From Bradyrhizobium sp. CB2312 (GTDB lineage: Bacteria; Pseudomonadota; Alphaproteobacteria; Rhizobiales; Xanthobacteraceae), in assembly GCF_029714425.1 (NCBI RefSeq), contig NZ_CP121668.1:9693501-9757500 (forward strand): a stretch of DNA of 64,000 nucleotides, written 5' to 3'. The notes under the pieces are model-generated. The model worked only from the letters and a program-made list of their open reading frames with translations. It did not search any database and was not told the origin of the DNA. Made by a program: the position numbers and the translations under genes. The stretch's first letter is position 1. Each line of letters begins with the position of its first letter. Shown piece after piece: positions 18,617-26,771 of the stretch.

Positions 18617-20839
18617 ATGGCGTGGGGAAAGAAAAAAGGTGGGCGGAAGGAGCCGTTGTTCGGCTTGCCTGCTGCGCTCGCCGATCTGCGCCTGACCGCC
18701 GCGGACCGCATCCCCGGCGGCGACGACACGCCGAAGAAATCCGCCAAATCATCCGCCAAGCGCAAAGCCGACGAGCCCGACGAGGAGCCGCCGCGCGAGC
18801 GGAAGGCTCAGGCGAGCCGCAGCGGCGCCAAGCGCCGCTCGAAATCGCGCGGAGGGTTCCGCCTCGGCCGGCTGGTCTATTGGGGCGCGGTGCTGAGCCT
18901 GTGGGGCGTGATCGCCGTGATCGGCGTCGTGATCTATGTCGGCGCCCATCTGCCGCCGATCCAGTCGCTGGAGATTCCCAAGCGCCCGCCGACGATCCAG
19001 ATCGTCGGCATCGACGGCAGCATGCTGGCGCAGCGCGGCGAGATGGCCGGCGCCAATGTCGCGCTGAAGGATCTGCCGCCCTATCTGCCGAAGGCGTTCA
19101 TCGCGATCGAGGACCGCCGCTTCTATTCGCATTTCGGCATCGATCCGATCGGCATCCTGCGCGCCCTCGTCACCAACGTGCTCCATCGCGGCGTGTCGCA
19201 GGGCGGCTCCACTCTGACGCAGCAGCTCGCCAAGAACCTGTTCCTGACCCAGGAGCGGACCATGCAGCGCAAGCTGCAGGAGGCGGAGCTGGCGATCTGG
19301 CTGGAGCGCAAGCATTCCAAGAACGATATCCTGGAGCTCTATCTCAACCGCGTCTATTTCGGCTCCGGCGCCTACGGCGTCGAAGCAGCCGCGCAGAAAT
19401 ATTTCGGCAAGTCGGCCAAGAACGTCACGGTCGCGGAAGCCGCGATGCTGGCCGGTCTCGTCAAATCGCCCTCGCGCCTTGCGCCCAACCGCAACCCCGA
19501 AGGCGCCGAAGCGCGCGCCCAGGTCGTGCTCGCGGCGATGGCGGACGCGAAGTTCATCACCGACGCGCAGGCCCAAGCCTCGATCGGTCATCCCTCCTAC
19601 AATGTGAAGCCGGCCGGCGCCGGCACGGTCAACTATGTCGCCGACTGGATCGGCGAGGTGCTGGACGATCTGGTCGGCCAGATCGACGAGAGCATCAAGG
19701 TCGAGACCACGATCGATCCGAAGCTGCAGAGCGTCGCCGAAGCCGCCATCATCGACGAGCTCGCGGCCAAGAGCGTGAAGTTCAATGTCAGCCAGGGTGC
19801 GCTGGTGGCGATGACGCCCGACGGCGCAGTGCGCGCCATGGTCGGCGGGCGGAACTATTCCGACAGCCAGTACAACCGCGCGGTCACGGCCAAGCGGCAG
19901 CCGGGCTCGTCGTTCAAGCCGTTCGTGTACCTCACCGCGCTCGAACAGGGCCTGACGCCGGATACCGTGCGCCAGGACGCGCCGATCGAGGTCAAGGGCT
20001 GGAAGCCCGAGAACTACACCCATGAATATTTCGGCGCGGTGACGCTGACCCAGGCGCTGGCGATGTCGCTCAACACGGTCGCGATCCGCCTCGGTCTCGA
20101 GGTCGGGCCGAAGAACGTGGTGCGCACCGCGCACCGGCTCGGCATCTCCTCGAAACTCGAGCCCAACGCCTCGATCGCGCTCGGCACCTCCGAGGTCTCG
20201 GTGGTCGAGCTGGTCGGCGCCTATGCGCCCTTCGCCAATGGCGGCTTGGCCGTCACCCCGCATGTGGTGACGCGGATCAGGACGCTCAGCGGCAAGCTGC
20301 TCTACATGCGCCAGCCCGACGAGCGCAATCAGGTGATCGATCCCCGCTATGTCGGCATGATGAACGCGATGATGCGGGAGACGCTGATATCGGGCACCGC
20401 GAAGAAGGCGGAGATCCCGGGCTGGCCGGCGGCCGGCAAGACCGGCACCAGCCAGGATTATCGCGACGCCTGGTTCATCGGTTACACCGCCAGCCTCGTC
20501 ACCGGCGTCTGGCTCGGCAATGACGATAACTCGCCGACCAAGAAGGCGACCGGCGGCGGCCTGCCGGTCGAAGTCTGGTCGCGCTTCATGAGGACGGCAC
20601 ACGAAGGCGTGCCGGTGGCGAACCTACCCAACTCGCAAGCCAGCTGGGGCCTGTCGAACCTCGCGCAGGCGGCCTCGCAGGTCTCGCCGCCGACACCGGC
20701 CGCGCCTGGACCCGCACCGGCGCCGGTGAGCAATGGCGGCTATCGCCCGCCACCGCCGACGCGCGCCAATGTGCGGCCGGAAGCCGCCGCGGGCCTGGAT
20801 GGCTGGCTGATGGACCGGCTGTTTGGCGGGAATCGATAG
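18617..20839 (+). CDS. Class A penicillin-binding protein (PBP1A family, transglycosylase/transpeptidase)
   Basis: 740-aa bifunctional peptidoglycan synthase anchored in the inner membrane. A basic cytoplasmic tail of about 85 residues, rich in K/R, precedes a single membrane segment (about 88-110). The GT51 glycosyltransferase domain follows with the catalytic Glu near 164 in EDRRFYSHFGID and the GGSTLTQQLAKN block. The transpeptidase domain has the acyl-enzyme serine near 431 in GSSFKPF, the SLN motif in MSLNTVA and KTGTSQDYRDAWF near 608. A proline-rich tail ends the protein. ATG 18617 is used; the TTG two codons upstream is possible. Confidence 0.95.
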   Translation: MAWGKKKGGRKEPLFGLPAALADLRLTAADRIPGGDDTPKKSAKSSAKRKADEPDEEPPRERKAQASRSGAKRRSKSRGGFRLGRLVYWGAVLSLWGVIAVIGVVIYVGAHLPPIQSLEIPKRPPTIQIVGIDGSMLAQRGEMAGANVALKDLPPYLPKAFIAIEDRRFYSHFGIDPIGILRALVTNVLHRGVSQGGSTLTQQLAKNLFLTQERTMQRKLQEAELAIWLERKHSKNDILELYLNRVYFGSGAYGVEAAAQKYFGKSAKNVTVAEAAMLAGLVKSPSRLAPNRNPEGAEARAQVVLAAMADAKFITDAQAQASIGHPSYNVKPAGAGTVNYVADWIGEVLDDLVGQIDESIKVETTIDPKLQSVAEAAIIDELAAKSVKFNVSQGALVAMTPDGAVRAMVGGRNYSDSQYNRAVTAKRQPGSSFKPFVYLTALEQGLTPDTVRQDAPIEVKGWKPENYTHEYFGAVTLTQALAMSLNTVAIRLGLEVGPKNVVRTAHRLGISSKLEPNASIALGTSEVSVVELVGAYAPFANGGLAVTPHVVTRIRTLSGKLLYMRQPDERNQVIDPRYVGMMNAMMRETLISGTAKKAEIPGWPAAGKTGTSQDYRDAWFIGYTASLVTGVWLGNDDNSPTKKATGGGLPVEVWSRFMRTAHEGVPVANLPNSQASWGLSNLAQAASQVSPPTPAAPGPAPAPVSNGGYRPPPPTRANVRPEAAAGLDGWLMDRLFGGNR

Positions 20840-21357
20840 CTTTGGCTTGAGGTCATCAAGGCCTCCAAACTCAAACTGCGAAAACAACCCCATGCACAGT
20901 AGGCGGTGATATCAGGCGCTGTGCGCGGCGGATGGTACGAAGCGCTTGACGCGGCGGGGTAAATCACGCGTCTCGCGCAATCATCGCGAAGTGTGGCGAG
21001 AATCGAGCAAGACGCGCGGACGTCCCCTCCTTCACCGTTGTCATTCCCCGCCACCGGGTCTCGCCTTCGGCGAGCCCGATGACAGGCTCCGGCGGGGAAT
21101 CCAGTACGCCGCGACCTCTCGACTCAATCACTGGCGCTGGTGGAATACTGGATCGCCCGCCTTCGCGGGCGATGACGGTGCTTGCTAGGCTGGTAGCTCG
21201 CGCATCTGCCGCCTCCGGTTCGGCAAGTCCTGCCTAGCGCGGCAAGATTCTCCGCGGGCCGCAGCTCCCCGAAAGCAAAAACATCAATCTCTTCAAACCC
21301 CCCGTCAACGGCCCGGGATTTGCTCTCACAGGTTGTGCGAGCACAGGAGAGCGTTCC
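20840..21357. other. 518-bp intergenic region, no gene seen
   Basis: Contains a short dyad around GGCTTGAGG...GGCCTCCAAACTC just after the preceding gene, an unassigned stretch to about 21035, a family D repeat (21040-21176) and then about 180 bp leading to the next start. The last segment carries a good ribosome site CAGGAGA. I recall the 20850-20900 sequence as resembling segments recurring in Bradyrhizobium intergenic DNA, but cannot check this. Confidence 0.5.
21040..21176. repeat. Dispersed repeat, family D (GTCATTCCCCGCCACCGGG type)
   Basis: Starts GTCATTCCCCGCCACCGGG, contains the hairpin CTCGCCTTCGGCGAG and GGCTCCGGCGGGGAATCC, and ends ATACTGGATCGCCCGC..GCGGGCGATGAC. A second copy, sharing both ends but with a diverged centre, is at 22046-22201; the two flank the 218-aa gene in the same orientation. 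Confidence 0.88.
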
Positions 21358-22014
21358 ATGATTTCAGGTGTATCCAACGGCGCGTTGCCTCAGCTGCGGC
21401 CCGCGTCAACGTCAGCTTCAAATGCGGCATCGGGTCTCCAGCCGGTGGCACCGGATGCGACTGACACGGCGACCAGCGGCTTCCGGATCGACGTCTCCCA
21501 AGTCAAGCCGCTGACTGCCAAGCCGATATCGGCGGTAGATGATCCCGTCCTGCACGACCTCATGGCAACGCACTGGCTGATCTCCCATGAGACGAATGCC
21601 CCCCAAGATGTCGTCGCCGACAATGCACCTCAGAACGTTTATGCTCAGGTCAAAGTCGACGGCAAAGTGGTGGCCACTTTGTACAATGCCGGGTCCTCGG
21701 CGATGACCAATCAAGCGGCCGCCAAGATCGGCAAGCTCGAGGATCCTCCAGGTCTGAGCGGACCGGATCTGGCGCAGTGGCGGGCCGACCAATACGCCGA
21801 GCGGCTTGGCGGCACCGTCGAAAAGGCGCCGACCGCCATCACGCAATCGCAGTGGACACCGCGTGAAAGCAGATCCACGGACTATAGCCGCGAGCAGCTC
21901 GATGCTGCGTTCCAGGCGATGCTGGCGGAGGGGCAGAGGGCGACAGCACAGCAGCAAGCGTCGTATCTGGCATCACGCGCGCAGGCGGGTACGAGCGCGG
22001 ATTTCAGTGCGTGA
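21358..22014 (+). CDS. Hypothetical protein, 218 aa
   Basis: I do not recognise this protein. It has no signal peptide or membrane segment. The N-terminal third is Ser/Ala/Thr-rich and probably disordered, the centre (about 55-165) is mixed alpha/beta with VYAQVKVDGKVVATLYNAGSSAMT, and the C-terminus is Gln/Ala-rich. A clear ribosome site AGGAGA 8 nt before the ATG supports it as a real gene. Base composition is somewhat less GC-biased than its neighbours. It is bracketed by two copies of repeat family D, which hints at a separately acquired or rearranged segment. Confidence 0.75.
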   Translation: MISGVSNGALPQLRPASTSASNAASGLQPVAPDATDTATSGFRIDVSQVKPLTAKPISAVDDPVLHDLMATHWLISHETNAPQDVVADNAPQNVYAQVKVDGKVVATLYNAGSSAMTNQAAAKIGKLEDPPGLSGPDLAQWRADQYAERLGGTVEKAPTAITQSQWTPRESRSTDYSREQLDAAFQAMLAEGQRATAQQQASYLASRAQAGTSADFSA

Positions 22015-22045
22015 GTGTTGGCTTGATGCCGCCCCGCTCTCCACT

Positions 22046-22201
22046 GTCATTCCCCGCCACCGGGTCTCGCCTTCGGCGAGCCCGATGACAGGCTCCGGCG
22101 GGGAATCCAGTACTCCGCGGCTTATCGGCTTAACAAGAACTGCCTCTGGAATACTGGATCGCCCGCTCCAGTGCGCAAGTGCGCACAAGGCGGGCGATGA
22201 C
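22046..22201. repeat. Dispersed repeat, family D (second copy)
   Basis: Same ends as the copy at 21040. It differs near the right end, where an extra palindrome GTGCGCAAGTGCGCAC is inserted between GCCCGCTCCA and AAGGCGGGCGATGAC. Confidence 0.88.
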
Positions 22202-22245
22202 AGCGTCAGATGAGGCAACAGCGAGGCTTAACTCTCAGCCGAGCC

Positions 22246-23001
22246 CTAATCCTCGGCCCCGTACCGGTGCAGATCGTTACCGTACGTGTCGAGCCACTTC
22301 TTGGCGCGCTCCATCGACGGGCAGATCTTGCCGCAGACGCGCCAGAACCGCGCCGAGTGATTCATCTCGACGAGATGGGCGACCTCGTGGGCGGCGAGAT
22401 AGTCGAGCACGAAGGGCGGCGCGAGGATCAGGCGCCAGGAGAACGACAGCGAGCCCGCCGAGGTGCAGGAACCCCAGCGGCTGGATTGATCGCGGATCGA
22501 GAGCCGCTTGACCCTGACGCCGAGCTCGGCGGCATGGACCTCGGCCGAGCGCTGCAGATCGCGGCGCGCCTCGCGCTTGAGGAAGTCGCCGACGCGGCGA
22601 TCGACATGATCGAGCCCGCCGGCGACGCAGAGAATGCGTTCGCCGCTGTCACGCATCTCGGTCCACACCGTGCCGCGCTGGCCAGCGCGATGAACGATGC
22701 GATGTGGCGTGCCGCGAAGCGGTATCACTGTGCCAGGCTGAAACGGCGCAGCCTTCGGCAAACGGCCGAGACGAGCCGCGATCCACGCGCCGTGACGCTG
22801 CGCGAAGTCTTTTGCTTCGACGAGCGTGCCGCGCGGCGGCATGGTGAGGATGGCTTCGCGGTCGCTCGGATGAATTCTGAGCGTGTAACGGCGCGCTCGG
22901 CGATGTCTGCGCAGCCGAATCGCAAAAAATTGCGATCCGTGGGTGATGACGAGGGTCTTTGGTTCGTGGGGCCGCCGATAGAGGAGCGCGCGTGTGGCCA
23001 T
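22246..23001 (-). CDS. YgjP-like metal-dependent hydrolase (M48/SprT-related, DUF45)
   Basis: 251-aa putative zinc metallopeptidase. The zinc site HEVAH is at residues 205-209 in LAAHEVAHLVEMNHSARFW, with the conserved RWGSC motif at 175-179 and DYLAAHE before it. All three are hallmarks of the YgjP/WSS1-like family; members act on proteins or nucleotides, and the substrate here is unknown. ATG 22999-23001 is chosen because upstream residues do not resemble the family. It is the last gene of a minus-strand series but is separated from phaZ by about 400 bp of hairpin-rich DNA. Confidence 0.85.
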   Translation of the reverse strand: MATRALLYRRPHEPKTLVITHGSQFFAIRLRRHRRARRYTLRIHPSDREAILTMPPRGTLVEAKDFAQRHGAWIAARLGRLPKAAPFQPGTVIPLRGTPHRIVHRAGQRGTVWTEMRDSGERILCVAGGLDHVDRRVGDFLKREARRDLQRSAEVHAAELGVRVKRLSIRDQSSRWGSCTSAGSLSFSWRLILAPPFVLDYLAAHEVAHLVEMNHSARFWRVCGKICPSMERAKKWLDTYGNDLHRYGAED

Positions 23002-23085
23002 GTCTGTGAGTCCGGGGAGCAGGAGTTCGCCCGGATTCTGCCATAACCGCCGCCAGGGAAAGCGCTCGGCGCAAAAACAAATCAT

Positions 23086-23345
23086 TTGCCCAATATACAG
23101 GGGTCTGACGTCCGGGAGACCCTACAGACTGGGGTTGGAACCCGCTTTTTTCGCCCCCGCTGGACGCATGCGGCACCCCCAAGGGGTGAGGATGGACTCA
23201 CTCCTAGAGCGCTACCTAAATACCTCGAATCTGGCGGGAACCAGGCCCTCCTGGAACCTCCGGGAGGGGCTGAAATTTCGACGGGAAAGCCGAAATCGGC
23301 GATTAGAGCCGTCCCGATGTAATCGGAACGGCTCTAGATTCTTCT
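23086..23345 (+). ncRNA. Candidate structured non-coding RNA region (multiple hairpins)
   Basis: The 396-bp gap between phaZ and the YgjP gene holds a run of stems: GGGTCT/AGACCC (23101-23106/23117-23122); a tiny GGGT/ACCC hairpin followed by GCTTTTTT (23132-23151); CACCCC/GGGGTG (23174-23188), which competes with the 9-bp stem AGGGGTGAG/CTCACTCCT (23182-23190/23197-23205); GCCCTCC/GGAGGGGC (23245-23270); ATTTCG/CGAAAT (23275-23296); and AGAGCCGT/ACGGCTCT (23305-23335) followed by a T-rich tail. The 9-bp stem contains a G.T pair that would be a C.A mismatch on the other strand, favouring a plus-strand transcript. I match no known RNA family and no promoter is obvious. Confidence 0.35.
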
Positions 23346-23397
23346 TTTGACGCGTTTTCTTTACGCGAACCGGTCGCCACTTCGCTCGAAAACGCTG
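23305..23397. repeat. Dispersed repeat, family I (GACGCGTTTTCTTTACGCGAACC type)
   Basis: Hairpin AGAGCCGT...ACGGCTCT followed by TTTTGACGCGTTTTC and its partner GAAAACGC after CCACTTCGCTC. I recall this arrangement as a frequent intergenic element of Bradyrhizobium and Rhodopseudomonas. It ends directly at the stop codon of phaZ and probably supplies its terminator. Confidence 0.65.
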
Positions 23398-24732
23398 TTA
23401 CTCGGCCGCGAGAGCCTGCAATGAGGTCGGATTCGCCGCCGAGACCATGAAGTCATGGATGCGCGGCACGATTTCCGACTTGAAGCGCGATCCGTTGAAC
23501 ACGCCGTAATGTCCAACGCCCTTCTGGACGTAATGAACGCGGCGATGATCGGGAATCGAACTGCACAAAGTGTGCGTCGCTTCGGTCTGACCTAGCCCTG
23601 AGATGTCGTCGTTCTCGCCTTCGACCGTCATCAATGCGACGCGAGTGACCTTGGACGGATCGACGCGCGTTCCGCGATGGGTCATCTCGCCCTTCGGCAG
23701 CGCGTGCTTCACGAACACGGTGTCGACGGTCTGGAGGTAATACTCGGCCGAGAGGTCCATCACCGCGAGATATTCGTCGTAGAAGTCGCGGTGCTTGTCG
23801 ACGAGGTCGCCGTCGCCCTTCACGAGGTTGGCGAACAGGCGCTTGTGGGCGTCCATATGCCGATCGAGGTTCATGCTGATGAACCCGTTGAGCTGGAGGA
23901 AGCCCGGATAGACGTCGCGCATCATGCCCGGATGCGGGAACGGCACCTTGGTGATGACGGTGTTGCGGAACCAGTCGATGCCGCGCTCCTGCGCGAGCTT
24001 GTTCACCCCGGTCGGATTGCGGCGGGTGTCGATCGGGCCGCCCATCAGCGTCATCGAGGTCGGCACGAACGGATCGCGCCGCGCCTCCATGATCGAGACA
24101 GCCGCGACGACCGGCACGGAGGGCTGGCACACCGCCATCACGTGGGTGTTGCCGCCGAGGACGTGCAGCATCTCGATGACATAGTCGATGTAATCGTCGA
24201 GATCGAAGCGGCCTTCGCTGAGCGGCACCATGCGTGCATCGGCCCAATCGGTGATGTAGACTTCATGCGCCGGGAGGAAGGCCTCGACCGTGCCGCGCAG
24301 CAGGGTCGCATAGTGGCCGGACATCGGCGCCACGATCAGCACGCGCGGCTGCGGGCTGCGCAGCGGACGGGCGAACTTGCGATCAAAGTAGAGCAGCTTG
24401 CAGAACGGCTTTTCCCAGACCGAGCGGACCTCGACGGGGACGCGGATGCCGTTGACCTCGGTGTCGTCGAGGCCCCATTCCGGCTTGCCGTAACGGCGCG
24501 TGGTGCGCTCGAACAATTCGCAGGCGGCGGCGACGGACTTGCCGACCTCGGTGCGCGCCCATGGATTGAGGGGATTCTGAAACAGCAGCTTGGTCGCATC
24601 GGTGACCGCACGCGCCGGATTGAGAGAGGCCTGTGCCATCTCGTACATCCAGTACATCGGCGTCGTCAGGACCGGACTGCCTTCTGCAGCCAGGGGCGGC
24701 GCGCCGCCGAACTCACCAATAGGCATCGTCAT
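23398..24732 (-). CDS. phaZ: Intracellular polyhydroxyalkanoate (PHB) depolymerase
   Basis: 444-aa cytoplasmic enzyme that hydrolyses stored amorphous PHB granules. The family uses a cysteine nucleophile instead of serine; it is seen here as Cys202 in the lipase-box-like AVCQPSVP. The probable acid is in VEGENDDISG and the histidine in KGVGHYGVFNGSRF near the C-terminus. The N-terminal MYWMYEMAQASLNPARA is typical of the PhaZ1 group. No signal peptide is present, as expected. ATG 24730-24732 has the weak site AAGAGGG just upstream. Carbon-storage turnover fits a slow-growing rhizobial or soil lifestyle. Confidence 0.93.
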   Translation of the reverse strand: MTMPIGEFGGAPPLAAEGSPVLTTPMYWMYEMAQASLNPARAVTDATKLLFQNPLNPWARTEVGKSVAAACELFERTTRRYGKPEWGLDDTEVNGIRVPVEVRSVWEKPFCKLLYFDRKFARPLRSPQPRVLIVAPMSGHYATLLRGTVEAFLPAHEVYITDWADARMVPLSEGRFDLDDYIDYVIEMLHVLGGNTHVMAVCQPSVPVVAAVSIMEARRDPFVPTSMTLMGGPIDTRRNPTGVNKLAQERGIDWFRNTVITKVPFPHPGMMRDVYPGFLQLNGFISMNLDRHMDAHKRLFANLVKGDGDLVDKHRDFYDEYLAVMDLSAEYYLQTVDTVFVKHALPKGEMTHRGTRVDPSKVTRVALMTVEGENDDISGLGQTEATHTLCSSIPDHRRVHYVQKGVGHYGVFNGSRFKSEIVPRIHDFMVSAANPTSLQALAAE

Positions 24733-24847
24733 ATCCCTCTTCGCATCGCAGCATACTGCCGAATGCGTAATATTGCGTCAATGCATGGTCCCGTACATCT
24801 ACGGAGCGAACAGGGTTAAATCAGCCTGAATCCACGGGAAAGTGACG

Positions 24848-25666
24848 TTATTCGCCAGCCGAGAGCAGTGAGCCGTGCTTTTTGGCGCTGCGCAAAAGGG
24901 CAAGGAATGCCCCAAAAGAGGCGACCAGAAGCACCGCGTTGATGACCAACGCATCCAGCATCAGATCGCTCCTAAAGGTGTTCTCGATCAGCAGCGCGCG
25001 CATCCCTTCGAACACGTAGGTCGGCGGCAGCGCCCAGGCGACATATTGCAGCCAGACCGGCAGCACGCTGACCGGATAATAGATGCAGGCGAGCGGCATG
25101 ACCGCGAACATCAGGGTCCAGACGATGCTCTCCGCGCCGAGGCCGTTTCGTACGACCAGGCCGGAGACGAAGATCCCGACCGACCAGCTGGTGAAGATCA
25201 GATTGCAGAAGAACGCGATCAGCGGCAGGCCGAGGGCATAGACGTTGAAGTGAAACAGGAACAGCGCCAGCAACGTCATCGGGATGACGCCGATGGCGAG
25301 CCGGATCAGGCTCATGATCATCAGCGACAGCAGAAACTCGATCGGCTTGAGCGGGCTCATCATGAGATTGCCGAGGTTGCGCGCCCACATCTCTTCCAGG
25401 AAGGAGATGGAGAAGCCGAGCTGGCCACGGAACAGGATGTCCCAGAGGATGACGGCGCCGATCAGCGTGCCGCCGGCGCGCGCGAAGAAGTTGGCGTTCT
25501 GCGCGATATAGAGCTGGAGGAAGCCCCAGGTGATGACCTGCAGCGCCGGCCAGTACAGCAATTCGAGCAGCCGCGGCCAGGACGACAGCAGCAGGTACCA
25601 GTAGCGCAGGATCATCGCGCCGATGCGGTGGGCGGAGATGCCGCGGTGGAGGGTGATGTCGGTCAT
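24848..25666 (-). CDS. ABC-2 type transporter permease
   Basis: 272-aa exporter membrane subunit with six membrane segments and the ABC-2 topology: a cytoplasmic N-terminus, TM1-2 near residues 28-80, and a conserved region RGQLGFSISFLEEMWARNLGNLMMSPLKP resembling the DrrB/NodJ type. It lies 3' of its ATPase gene on the same strand, with a family A repeat of about 150 bp between them. The substrate is unknown; NodJ-like exporters carry lipo-chitooligosaccharides, but this protein lacks a nod context. Confidence 0.88.
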   Translation of the reverse strand: MTDITLHRGISAHRIGAMILRYWYLLLSSWPRLLELLYWPALQVITWGFLQLYIAQNANFFARAGGTLIGAVILWDILFRGQLGFSISFLEEMWARNLGNLMMSPLKPIEFLLSLMIMSLIRLAIGVIPMTLLALFLFHFNVYALGLPLIAFFCNLIFTSWSVGIFVSGLVVRNGLGAESIVWTLMFAVMPLACIYYPVSVLPVWLQYVAWALPPTYVFEGMRALLIENTFRSDLMLDALVINAVLLVASFGAFLALLRSAKKHGSLLSAGE

Positions 25667-25696
25667 CGCAGCAACCCCCGGCCCGGATTAACTCCT

Positions 25697-25844
25697 GTCA
25701 TTCCGGGGCGCGCGGAGCGCGAGCCCGGAATCCATAACCACAAGCGGCGGCTGCGGGTCGAGACTGGTAACCCCGAGTCTTCGCCAAATTCGATCCTGTG
25801 GCTATGGATCCCGGGCTCGCGACTTTGTCGCGCCCCGGGATGAC
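25697..25844. repeat. Dispersed palindromic repeat, family A (long form)
   Basis: GTCATTCCGGGGCGCGCGGA to CGCCCCGGGATGAC, with inner arms ATCCATAACCACA / TGTGGCTATGGAT. It is inserted between the ATPase and permease genes of one exporter, so the two are not tightly coupled. Confidence 0.88.
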
Positions 25845-25874
25845 AGCCTCCATCCGGGCTACGTAAAAGCCCCC

Positions 25875-26675
25875 TCATCTCGCCGCCTCCTTCGCGCCGT
25901 TGACGCGGCCGCGCGCGACGTCCAGGAACACCTCCTCCAGCGTGGTGCGGTTGTAGCGGGCCATGATGGCCTCCGGCGTGTCGTCGTCCTCGATGCGGCC
26001 GCGCTTCATGATGATGACGCGGTCGCAGAGCCGCTCGACCTCGAGCATGTTGTGCGAGGCCAGGAGGATGGTGGCGTTGTTTTCCTTGCGATAGCTCTCG
26101 AGATGGGCCCGCACCCAATCGGCGGTGTCCGGATCGAGCGAGGCGGTCGGCTCGTCCAGCAGCAGCAATTCGGGCTGGTTGATCAGCGCTTTCGCCAGCG
26201 CGACGCGGGTCTTCTGCCCGGCGGAGAGTTTTCCGTTGGCGCGATCGATGAAATCCGTGAGGTCGAGATCGTCGGCGAGCTTTGCGATGCGATCCGAGAG
26301 ATGCTTGACTGCGTACAGCTTGCCGAAAACTGTCAGGTTCTGGCGCACCGTGAGCCGCATCGGCATGTCGACATAGGGGCTCTCGAAATTCATCCGCCCC
26401 AGCACGGCAGCGCTCTCCTCGGGCATCTCATGACCGAGCACCTGCACGCGGCCGGAGGTCGGCAGCACCAGGCCCATGATCATGGCGATGGTCGTGGTCT
26501 TGCCGGCGCCGTTGCCGCCAAGCAGCCCGGTGATGCTGCCGCGCGGCAGCGAAAACGAGATGCCGTCGACGGCGCGGGTCTGCTTGTAGACCTTGACCAG
26601 ATGATCGACAGCAATCGCCGGGGAGCTGTGCTCCGCGACAGTCGGCCGACTTGAAGCCTTGCCATTCTCGGTCAT
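25875..26675 (-). CDS. ABC-2 type transporter ATP-binding protein
   Basis: 266-aa ATPase of an exporter. Walker A is GGNGAGKTT at residues 53-61, the signature is the variant KLSAGQKTR and Walker B is LLLLDEPTASLDPDTADW. The H-loop is in ILLASHNMLEVERLCD. It is divergent from regS, with about 96 bp between the starts. The start is ATG 26673-26675; the open frame runs on upstream, but that part overlaps regS antisense and is not coding. Its partner permease follows on the same strand. Confidence 0.9.
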   Translation of the reverse strand: MTENGKASSRPTVAEHSSPAIAVDHLVKVYKQTRAVDGISFSLPRGSITGLLGGNGAGKTTTIAMIMGLVLPTSGRVQVLGHEMPEESAAVLGRMNFESPYVDMPMRLTVRQNLTVFGKLYAVKHLSDRIAKLADDLDLTDFIDRANGKLSAGQKTRVALAKALINQPELLLLDEPTASLDPDTADWVRAHLESYRKENNATILLASHNMLEVERLCDRVIIMKRGRIEDDDTPEAIMARYNRTTLEEVFLDVARGRVNGAKEAAR

Positions 26676-26771
26676 GCTGGCCGTTCTTCTGCTATTGCAG
26701 CGGATAGCGCAAGGCTTGTAATCCGGTGGTTCCGCCAGCCCTGCGCTTGTGATCGAGAAGGCACCGCCACA

